The notes beneath the pieces were generated by a model. That model was not told the DNA's origin. It saw only the letters and a list, made by a program, of their open reading frames with translations, and searched no databases. The translations under genes and the position numbers were made by a program. Shown here in pieces: positions 34,547 through 39,978 of a stretch of 39,978 nt of DNA. Source of the DNA: Oscillibacter sp. Its GTDB lineage: Bacteria > Bacillota > Clostridia > Oscillospirales > Oscillospiraceae. Location of the stretch: the NCBI GenBank assembly GCA_014799925.1, contig JAAVHC010000082.1, forward strand, positions 1 to 39,978, in the 5' to 3' direction. Within the stretch, counting starts at the first letter, position 1. Every line of letters begins with the position of its first letter.

Positions 34547-35388
34547 TGTTTCCACAGAATCTGCACACGCATACCATCTTCGGGGACGGAAAGCACACGC
34601 CGGAGGAGATGGCGCTGGGAGCCATCCGGGCCGGATGCCGCTCCCTGGGGTTCTCGGAGCACAGCCCCATGCCGCCGGAGGCGGATCCGGACAAATGGGC
34701 GATGCAGGCTGAGCGGGAGGCGGAATACCGGGCGGAGGTCTTGCGCCTGAAGAAAGTCTATCAGGACCGGCTGGAGATCTATCTGGGCCTGGAGCTTGAC
34801 GCGGACTCGCCCATGCCCCGGGAGCCCTACGACTATCTGATTGGCTCTGTCCACGGAATATGGAAGGATGGGTGCTGTCTGCCCGTTGACGCCAGCCCGG
34901 AGTCCTTCGCAAAGAGCGTGCGGGAGCATTTCAGCGGGGATTATTATGCCTTTGCCGCCGCCTGCTTCCAGCGGGAAGCAGAGCTTGCGGGGCGGGTCGG
35001 TCGCCAGATCGTGGGACACTTTGACTCGGTGACCAAGTTCAATGAGGGCGGGAGGTTCTTTGACGAGGACGCCCCCCGCTATCGGAACGCCGCGCTGGAG
35101 GCGTTGGAGGCGCTGATGGAGCATGATGTAATCTTTGAGATCAACACCGGCGCGATTTCCAGAGGATATCGGACGGTTCCCTATCCCGCGCCCTTCCTGC
35201 TGCGGGCCATCCGGGAAAAGGGAGGGAGGATCTGCATTACCAGCGATACCCATCACGCGGAGACCGTCGCGTGCGCCTTTCCCCAGGCGGCGGCGCTGGC
35301 GGACAGCTGCGGCTTCCGGGAGGCGTGGGTGCTGACGGAGGACGGCTTCCGCCCCGTGGGGCTGGAAGCGTATGATACTTTTTCTTGA
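34546..35388 (+). CDS. PHP-domain phosphatase, probable histidinol-phosphatase (HisJ/HisK type)
   Basis: 280 residues. PHP motifs: NLHTHTIFGDGKHTPEEMA (motif I, HTH plus DG), GFSEHSPMP, EIYLGLELD, IGSVHGI, IVGHFDSVTKFN, FEINTGAISRG and ITSDTHHAET, giving the usual trinuclear metal site. Length and SEHSP/GSVHG pattern agree with histidinol-phosphatases of the HisJ family. The his operon in this window lacks hisN or any phosphatase, so this gene may supply that step; it is coupled to DUF1015 and not to his genes, leaving other phosphoesters possible. Confidence 0.85.
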   Translation: MFPQNLHTHTIFGDGKHTPEEMALGAIRAGCRSLGFSEHSPMPPEADPDKWAMQAEREAEYRAEVLRLKKVYQDRLEIYLGLELDADSPMPREPYDYLIGSVHGIWKDGCCLPVDASPESFAKSVREHFSGDYYAFAAACFQREAELAGRVGRQIVGHFDSVTKFNEGGRFFDEDAPRYRNAALEALEALMEHDVIFEINTGAISRGYRTVPYPAPFLLRAIREKGGRICITSDTHHAETVACAFPQAAALADSCGFREAWVLTEDGFRPVGLEAYDTFS

Positions 35389-35397
35389 AAGAAAAAG

Positions 35398-35463
35398 GTC
35401 CTGGGCGGACGGCCAATCCCGCTCTTTTCTGCGCAGCTTAGCTTAGTCTGCCGCTCGGTAACC
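35398..35463 (+). repeat. Interspersed repeat family 1, copy C (degenerate)
   Basis: GTCCTGGGCGGACGGCCAAT is intact; the rest is diverged (CGCTCTTTTCTGC, then CCGCTCGGTAAC). It lies 9 bases after the PHP phosphatase gene in the sense orientation. Confidence 0.75.
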
Positions 35464-35508
35464 CTTGATACTTGTACTTGAAAGAAAAAGTATCAAAAAG
35501 AACTTGTG

Positions 35509-35581
35509 ATTCTGCAACGGCCACATCGAGTGGCCGTGCAGAATTGATTGCGCGTGACCGCTCGATGCGGTCATTGCGCAA
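35509..35581 (-). repeat. Interspersed repeat family 4 (double hairpin), copy B
   Basis: Stem ATTCTGCAACGGCCAC-ATCGA-GTGGCCGTGCAGAAT (35509-35544) and stem TTGCGCGTGACCGC-TCGAT-GCGGTCATTGCGCAA (35548-35581 region). In reverse complement it aligns end to end with 19647-19720, including the one-base bulge in the second stem. Confidence 0.85.
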
Positions 35582-35706
35582 TCTGTATGCTCTCCAATAT
35601 ATTGCAATTTCTGGATTTCCGCGCGGTAACGAGTTTGCGCTTTTAATCAAGGAATAGTATCAGCTTTGACCGCTCGCAGTCCATGGCGGGGCCGCTGCGC
35701 GAAGCT

Positions 35707-35739
35707 GCCCCGGTTTGTGCGGACGGCACAAACCGGGGC
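35707..35739 (-). terminator. Hairpin after queH
   Basis: A perfect 14-bp stem GCCCCGGTTTGTGC-GGACG-GCACAAACCGGGGC lies 16 bases past the queH stop on the minus strand. It lacks a clear T-run, so its role as a terminator is probable rather than certain. Confidence 0.55.
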
Positions 35740-35754
35740 ATGAAGAGCCTGCCG

Positions 35755-36333
35755 TTATGACAGACTGGCTGAAGAGAACCTTTCCCTGTCTTTTTGTATC
35801 TGCTTGGCGTAGCGCTCCTCCTCAGAGAAGACGCAGCCGCAGTATTTCTGCATGTAGAGCCCCAATTCCCGCGCCCTGGCCTGCCCCTGTCGGAAGCCGG
35901 GGCGGAAGTCCCGGTAAAGAAACGCCACGCCGTATTTCTCCTCCAGCTCCGCCGCCGCGCGGCGGATGCCCTGGTGGTCCTGATAAGGACTGACCAGCAG
36001 GGTAGTGGAGAAATGGGAGAACCCGTGTCCGGCGGCGTACCGGGCGGCTTCCTCCAGGCGGCAGGTGTAGCAGTGAGAGCACCGGCGGTCGATATCCTCC
36101 GCCACCGCCCGGACGAAGTTCCGGAGGCCGTAGTCGTCGTGGACCACCAGCGCCAGCTGGATGGACTGGCTGTACGCGATGAGGGTGTCCCGGCGGGCCC
36201 TGTATTCCTGATAGGGATGGATATTGGGATTGTACCAGAAGCTGACGGGCTCGATTCCCTCGCTGCGCAGGGAATCGACGCAATAAACGCTGCACGGAGC
36301 GCAGCAGGTGTGAAGAAGAAGACGTTCCATCAT
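35755..36333 (-). CDS. queH: Epoxyqueuosine reductase QueH
   Basis: 192 residues. QueH (DUF208) cysteine motifs: LLLHTCCAPCS at the N-terminus (CCxxC), RRCSHCYTCRLEEAA in the middle, and YCGCVFSEEE near the end; also FSHFSTTLLVSPYQDH. It reduces epoxyqueuosine to queuosine in tRNA wobble positions using an Fe-S cluster, as the non-homologous replacement of QueG. The first of two consecutive ATGs (36333) is 7 bases after GAGG. A promoter lies at 36394-36422. Confidence 0.95.
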   Translation of the reverse strand: MMERLLLHTCCAPCSVYCVDSLRSEGIEPVSFWYNPNIHPYQEYRARRDTLIAYSQSIQLALVVHDDYGLRNFVRAVAEDIDRRCSHCYTCRLEEAARYAAGHGFSHFSTTLLVSPYQDHQGIRRAAAELEEKYGVAFLYRDFRPGFRQGQARARELGLYMQKYCGCVFSEEERYAKQIQKDRERFSSASLS

Positions 36334-36393
36334 GGCAAAACCTCGATTCTCAGGAGGGCGCGCGCAGATTGCTTCCGCCCTTTCTTAACAGGA

Positions 36394-36422
36394 ATCATAC
36401 CACAGCCGGCCGGCGCTGTCAA
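36394..36422 (-). promoter_or_regulatory. Promoter of queH
   Basis: On the minus strand, TTGACA (36422-36417) and TATGAT (36399-36394) have a 17-base spacer. Confidence 0.85.
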
Positions 36423-36547
36423 AGCGTTAAACGGGCGGAAGCAGAGAAAGCCTGATTCCATCAGCATGCGGGGATGGATATGCCGGAAAATCCGGCGGGC
36501 CGGCGCCTGTGAGCGCTTGCCCAAATGACAAGTTGGAGGGAGAAATT

Positions 36548-37513
36548 ATGCTTATTCCGGTAGTTCTGTTTTTTGTTGGGCTGCTGTGCCTGATAAAAGG
36601 GGGAGACTGGTTTGTCGACGGCGCCGTCAGCATTGCTCACCAGTTTCACGTACCGGAGCTGCTGATTGGCGCAACGGTGGTTTCCATCGGGACCACGCTC
36701 CCGGAGGTGATGGTGTCCACGACCTCCGCCCTGGAGGGACATGGAGAAATCGCTTACGGCAACGCCATTGGCTCGGTGATCTGCAACGCGGCGCTGATCG
36801 CCGCCATTACGGTGGCGGTACGGCCCGGTAAGGTAGAGCCCAGGACGCTGAAAACGCCGGTCATCTTTTTCTTTGCGGCTGCGGCGGTTTATGCGGTCGT
36901 TGCCTACTCCACCGGATATTTCAGCCGGCCGGTAGGCTTTCTTCTGCTGGCTGTCTTTGCTGCCTATATGACGATCACCATTCGGCAGATCAAGGGCTCG
37001 GCCAATCCCTCCGGCGGGGAAACGGATGGCGGGGAGGAAATGCCGGCCGCCAAATCCCTGGGGCTGCTGGCGGTGGGCGCGGCGCTGATTGCCATTGGAG
37101 CCAGGCTGCTGGTGGACAACGGGATTCTGATCGCCCAGAGCCTGGGGGTGCCGGAATCCGTGATTGCGCTGACCTTTATTGCCCTGGGCACCTCTCTGCC
37201 GGAGCTGGTTACCGCGATTAGTTCGCTGATAAAGGGGCATGGCAGCCTGTCCCTGGGCAATATTGTGGGCGCGAACCTGTTCAACCTGGTGCTGGTGTCG
37301 GGGATGTCGGTGACCCTGGCGCCCTTCCATATTCCGCAAAGCGCCGCGATTGGAGGCATGAACGCTTCGCTGGTACTGGAGCTGCCGGTGATGTTCCTGG
37401 TCATGCTGCTGCTGACCATCCCGGCGCTGGTCAGGGGGAAAATGTCCCGCTTCCAGGGAGTGCTGCTGCTTTTGATTTACGCGGCTTTCTGCGCGGTGCA
37501 GTTCTCACTGTGA
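36548..37513 (+). CDS. Calcium/sodium antiporter (YrbG-type, CaCA superfamily)
   Basis: 321 residues with about ten membrane helices in two inverted halves. The alpha-repeats are textbook: VVSIGTTLPEVMVSTTSALE with GHGEIAYGNAIGSVICN in the first half, and FIALGTSLPELVTAISSLIK with GHGSLSLGNIVGANLFN in the second; the Glu in each LPE is the ion ligand. The family exchanges Ca2+ (or K+) for Na+ or H+. GGAGGG precedes the ATG at 36548. It is followed 35 bases later by rimM, an unusual neighbour for an antiporter. Confidence 0.94.
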   Translation: MLIPVVLFFVGLLCLIKGGDWFVDGAVSIAHQFHVPELLIGATVVSIGTTLPEVMVSTTSALEGHGEIAYGNAIGSVICNAALIAAITVAVRPGKVEPRTLKTPVIFFFAAAAVYAVVAYSTGYFSRPVGFLLLAVFAAYMTITIRQIKGSANPSGGETDGGEEMPAAKSLGLLAVGAALIAIGARLLVDNGILIAQSLGVPESVIALTFIALGTSLPELVTAISSLIKGHGSLSLGNIVGANLFNLVLVSGMSVTLAPFHIPQSAAIGGMNASLVLELPVMFLVMLLLTIPALVRGKMSRFQGVLLLLIYAAFCAVQFSL

Positions 37514-37548
37514 ATACCGATCGGCCAGACGCAAAGGAGGACCCGTAT

Positions 37549-38055
37549 ATGGAACTGGAATTCATCACCGCCGGCCAGATCGTCAACACCCACGGCATCC
37601 GGGGGGAGGTCAAGCTGCTGCCCCAGGGCGTGGAGCTGGACGTGCTGGCGGACTGCGGGACGCTGTATATCGGCGGCAAGCCCTTCACACCCGCCGCCCG
37701 GCGGGTACACAAGGGCTGTCTGCTGCTGAAGCTGAAGGGCGTGGACGACATGGACGCCGCTCTGGCCCTGAAGGGAAAATCGGTGACCATCCGCCGCTCG
37801 GACGTGAAGCTCCCGGAGGGAGAGTATTTCGACGAGGAGCTGGTGGGCCTCACCGCCCGGGACGCGGATACCGGCGAGGAGCTGGGGAAGGTGGAGGAGG
37901 TCCTCACCTATCCCGCCCACAAGCTCTACGCCGTCCGGGGAGGGAAGGACGAGTACCTCATTCCCGCCGTACCGGTCTTTATCGCAGCCATCGACGTGCC
38001 GGGAGGGACGCTGGATGTACACATGATGGAAGGATTAGGCACTCATGAGTCCTAG
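37549..38055 (+). CDS. rimM: Ribosome maturation factor RimM
   Basis: 168 residues. N-terminal RimM domain: EFITAGQIVNTHGIRGEVKL; C-terminal PRC barrel: EEVLTYPAHKLYAVRG and EYLIPAVPVFIAAIDV with a final LDVHMMEGL. It assists 30S head assembly by binding S19. AAAGGAGG is 8 bases before the ATG at 37549. Its stop TAG sits in GAGTCCTAGG, six bases before an almost identical GAGTCCTGGG that opens the first of two family 1 repeats; trmD follows after 189 bases. Confidence 0.95.
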   Translation: MELEFITAGQIVNTHGIRGEVKLLPQGVELDVLADCGTLYIGGKPFTPAARRVHKGCLLLKLKGVDDMDAALALKGKSVTIRRSDVKLPEGEYFDEELVGLTARDADTGEELGKVEEVLTYPAHKLYAVRGGKDEYLIPAVPVFIAAIDVPGGTLDVHMMEGLGTHES

Positions 38056-38060
38056 GCAGA

Positions 38061-38125
38061 GTCCTGGGCGGACGGCCAATGCGCTCTTGACTGCACAGCT
38101 ATGCCAAATGCGCCGCACGGTAACG
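38061..38125 (+). repeat. Interspersed repeat family 1, copy D (first tandem copy)
   Basis: CCTGGGCGGACGGCCAAT, then GCGCTCTTGACTGC, a variable centre, and CCGCACGGTAACG. It is followed by AAAAAACATTTTTGGGGAGA and an ATG at 38151, which match the bases after copy E. Confidence 0.88.
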
Positions 38126-38150
38126 CAAAAAACATTTTTGGGGAGAAACT

Positions 38151-38192
38151 ATGTGTCCTGGGCGGACGGCCAATGCGCTCTTGACTGCGTAG
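38151..38192 (+). promoter_or_regulatory. Decoy start codon and 13-codon upstream ORF before trmD
   Basis: The 94-bp tandem duplication has copied GGGAGAAACTATG, the ribosome site and start of trmD. From the copied ATG the frame reads MCPGRTANALLTA and stops at TAG 38190-38192, inside the second repeat copy. Whether it is translated is unknown. Confidence 0.6.
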
Positions 38193-38219
38193 CTGTGGCT
38201 GGCCCGCCGCACGGTAACG
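38155..38219 (+). repeat. Interspersed repeat family 1, copy E (second tandem copy)
   Basis: Starts 94 bases after copy D and is nearly identical to it in the first 35 and last 13 bases. The variable centre differs (GTAGCTGTGGCTGGCCCG). The real trmD ribosome site and ATG follow. Confidence 0.88.
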
Positions 38220-38244
38220 TAAAAACCATCTTTTGGGAGAAACT

Positions 38245-39078
38245 ATGAGAATTGACATCATGACCCTGTTCCCCGAGACCGTGGGGGACATGATGAACGA
38301 GTCCATCCTGGGCCGGGCCCAGGAGCGGGGCTATATCCGTATCGACGCCCACCAGATCCGGGACTTCACCGTCAACAAGCAGAAGCAGGTGGACGACTAT
38401 CCCTACGGCGGGGGCCGTGGGGCTGTCATGCAGGCGGACCCGCTATACCGCTGCTGGGCGTACATCAGGGAAAACTTTGGCACAGAGAAAACCCGTACCA
38501 TCTATATGTCCCCCTGCGGGACTACCTTCTGTCAGGCCAAGGCCCGGCAGCTGCTGGCGGACTACGACCACCTGATCCTGGTCTGCGGCCACTATGAGGG
38601 CGTTGACGAGCGGTTCATCGAGGAGTGCGTGGACGAGGAGATCTCCATGGGGGACTTCGTCCTCACTGGCGGGGAGATTCCCGCCATGGCCGTGGCGGAC
38701 GCGGTATGCCGGATGGTGCCGGGAGTGCTGCCGGAGGCCGCCTGCTACGAGGAGGAGAGCCACTGGAACGGACTTCTGGAGTATCCCCAGTACAGCCGCC
38801 CGGAGGAGTGGCACGGACGGAAGGTGCCGGAGGTGCTCCTCAGCGGCCACCATGCCAACGTGGCTACATGGCGGAAGCGGCAGTCCATGCTCCGCACCCT
38901 CCGCCGCAGGCCGGACATGTTCCGGGAATCGGACTTTATGGCCACCAAGCAGGACCGGCGGCTGCTGTCAGAGGTGTACGAGGAGCTGCGGGCGGAGAAA
39001 AGGGCCGGAGAGGCGGAAACGACTGCGCCGGAGGGGACACAGGCCGATTCTACCACCGGTTTACCGGCGGATTTTTGA
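38245..39078 (+). CDS. trmD: tRNA (guanine-N1)-methyltransferase
   Basis: 277 residues. TrmD makes m1G37 in tRNAs and so prevents +1 frameshifting. The SPOUT trefoil-knot motifs are intact: MRIDIMTLFPETVGDMMNES, DDYPYGGGRGAVMQADPLY, LVCGHYEGVDERFIEECVDE, ISMGDFVLTGGEIPAMAV and EVLLSGHHANVATWRKRQSM. The C-terminus carries about 30 extra acidic/Thr-rich residues (EAETTAPEGTQADSTTGL) compared with the usual length. Start at 38245 with GGGAG 5 bases upstream. rplS, the usual next gene, is absent. Confidence 0.97.
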   Translation: MRIDIMTLFPETVGDMMNESILGRAQERGYIRIDAHQIRDFTVNKQKQVDDYPYGGGRGAVMQADPLYRCWAYIRENFGTEKTRTIYMSPCGTTFCQAKARQLLADYDHLILVCGHYEGVDERFIEECVDEEISMGDFVLTGGEIPAMAVADAVCRMVPGVLPEAACYEEESHWNGLLEYPQYSRPEEWHGRKVPEVLLSGHHANVATWRKRQSMLRTLRRRPDMFRESDFMATKQDRRLLSEVYEELRAEKRAGEAETTAPEGTQADSTTGLPADF

Positions 39079-39097
39079 CGGTTCGACCGATTAGCGG

Positions 39098-39127
39098 TTG
39101 ATTTTCCGGATAAAACCGGCCTACAAT
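39098..39127 (+). promoter_or_regulatory. Promoter of the XRE-membrane protein gene
   Basis: TTGATT (39098-39103) and TACAAT (39122-39127) have an 18-base spacer. The spacer contains a small palindrome CCGG-ATAAAA-CCGG. Confidence 0.65.
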
Positions 39128-39157
39128 AGCCCTGAAGAAACCAAGGAGGGCGCGGAC

Positions 39158-39946
39158 ATGGAAGAAATGAAAATTGGCCAGTTCATCCGGGACCGGCGGA
39201 CCGAGCTGGGGCTGACCCAGCAGCAGCTGGCGGACAAGCTGGGGATCACCGACAAGGCTGTCAGCAAATGGGAGCGGGCTGTCAGCTACCCGGACATCAC
39301 CATCCTGCGGGAGCTGGCGGCGGCGCTGGAGGTCAGCGTCACCGAGCTGCTGGCGGGGGAGAGGGAGGAAGCGCTGCAAGTATCGCCGGATGCGGCGGAC
39401 ATGGTGCTGGATACGGTGAGCTACGCCGAGACCGCCCGGCGGAAAAACAGCGGCTGGCGATTCTGGCTGTTCGTGGCGTTCACCGCCGCGTGCGCTATCG
39501 CCGCGCTGGTGGTCTGCATTTGCAACGGCTTCCGGTTTACATGGTCAACAAAGGTGCTGCAATGCCTTGCCTTCGGCTGGGCGGTGTGCTATCCGCTGCT
39601 GCGCACGGAGGACCGCCCCATCCGGAACGCCATGGTCATTGCGTCCGTGTTCATCTATCCGCTGGTATATAACCTGGGAGCCACCAGGGCGTGGCATCTT
39701 GGCGTTGTGGTCGTATCCCTGGCCTATGCGTGGGCGGTGTATTGGATTTTCCAGCGCTATTGGCAGCAGAAGGGCACGGCAATGGCCCTGATTTTGCTGC
39801 TGGGCGGGCTGCTGCACGTCAGCGTCAACGTAATGGTAGGACGGGGACTGGAAGCGGCGGTCATCGTGACGGGCGGCACTCTGTTTCTGGACGTTCTGTG
39901 CCTTGCGGGCGCACATGTGCTTACGATGCGGCAGGCAAATCAGTAA
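39158..39946 (+). CDS. XRE-family HTH protein with C-terminal membrane domain
   Basis: 262 residues. Residues 1-70 are an HTH_3 domain: KIGQFIRDRRTELGLTQQQL, ADKLGITDKAVSKWERAVSY and LEVSVTELLAGER, the form common in clostridial regulators of membrane-linked operons. From about residue 105 there are five or so hydrophobic helices (FWLFVAFTAACAIAALVVCI; AMVIASVFIYPLVYNL; MALILLLGGLLHVSVNVMV; AAVIVTGGTLFLDVLCLA). The protein is therefore a membrane-bound DNA-binding protein of unknown signal. AAGGAGGG lies 8-9 bases before the ATG at 39158. A terminator follows at once. Confidence 0.88.
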   Translation: MEEMKIGQFIRDRRTELGLTQQQLADKLGITDKAVSKWERAVSYPDITILRELAAALEVSVTELLAGEREEALQVSPDAADMVLDTVSYAETARRKNSGWRFWLFVAFTAACAIAALVVCICNGFRFTWSTKVLQCLAFGWAVCYPLLRTEDRPIRNAMVIASVFIYPLVYNLGATRAWHLGVVVVSLAYAWAVYWIFQRYWQQKGTAMALILLLGGLLHVSVNVMVGRGLEAAVIVTGGTLFLDVLCLAGAHVLTMRQANQ

Positions 39947-39950
39947 AAAA

Positions 39951-39978
39951 GGCCGGTGCGGGATATTCCGCACCGGCC
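39951..39978 (+). terminator. Terminator at the window edge
   Basis: GGCCGGTGCGG-GATATT-CCGCACCGGCC, an 11-bp perfect stem, starts 4 bases after the stop codon. The window ends at the last base of the stem, so the expected T-run is not seen. A run of A precedes the stem. Confidence 0.75.

Larger units (their letters stand above)
35389..35754. other. Gene-free stretch with repeats of families 1 and 4
   Basis: 35398-35463 is a degenerate family 1 copy. A hairpin around TTGATACTT...AAGTATCAA lies near 35465-35494, and a family 4 double hairpin at 35509-35581. Bases 35582-35700 show no recognisable element. The queH-side terminator hairpin is at 35707-35739. Confidence 0.75.

Noticed and set aside
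31895-34912. A 1005-codon open frame on the minus strand opposite the ApgM, DUF1015 and PHP genes
   Set aside because: It spans three well-supported plus-strand genes and their intergenic regions, has no domain and no ribosome site.
38061-38219. CRISPR-like array before trmD
   Set aside because: Only two units, with ends conserved and centres variable but spaced by a whole duplicated leader; the other copies are dispersed singly, and no cas genes are present.

Overview
This looks like chromosomal DNA from a GC-rich anaerobic Firmicute of the Clostridia, most likely the Oscillospiraceae (Flavonifractor/Oscillibacter-like). That is inferred from family content, not from a marker search: a T-box leader, HisZ with short HisG, a DUF4250 protein, the Asp23-NusB pair, a 61-residue S21, a YerC/TrpR-type protein at the head of a his operon, and clean sigma-A promoters (TTGACA-17-TATAAT) in otherwise GC-rich DNA. 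Nothing resembles a prophage, conjugative element or CRISPR array. The window is mostly core metabolism and information processing.

Layout. 0-3.1 kb: end of an unknown gene, then a large secreted SLH-domain protein with duplicated Ig-like repeats. 3.2-5 kb: a T-box leader, a small lipoprotein, and a divergent small-protein/XRE-regulator pair with its own operator. 5-9.5 kb (+): alaS, methyltransferase, DUF4250, cupin, HIT. 9.8-12.2 kb (-): ylxM-ffh-rpsP-khpA. 12.4-14.3 kb: a 76-residue helical protein, a GT2 glycosyltransferase and rpsU. 14.6-18.8 kb (-): asp23-nusB-xseA-xseB-ispA-divergent PAP2. 18.9-27.6 kb (-): a his operon in the order yerC::GNAT fusion, hisZ, hisG, hisD, hisC, hisB, hisH, hisA, hisF, hisIE. 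27.9-31.8 kb (+): AraC regulator, galK, galT. 31.9-35.4 kb (+): an ApgM-type mutase, DUF1015, and a PHP phosphatase that may supply the histidinol-phosphatase step missing from the his operon. 35.8-40 kb: queH (-), a Ca/Na antiporter, rimM, trmD and an XRE-membrane protein.

The most unusual signals lie between the genes. At least four families of small structured repeats fill otherwise tight operons. One (about 65 nt, five copies) always lies in the sense orientation of neighbouring genes. Its tandem duplication before trmD has copied the ribosome-binding site and start codon. Another is a double hairpin with compensatory base changes between copies. Two genes (xseA and the ApgM-type mutase) have good ribosome-binding sites and conserved N-termini but apparent AUA and ACG start codons. 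Other notable points are a threefold 15-residue tandem repeat inside AlaRS, a TrpR-like/acetyltransferase fusion heading the his operon, a T-box not adjacent to any synthetase gene, a perfect 29-bp palindrome before galK, and separation of rimM-trmD from ffh-rpsP-khpA.
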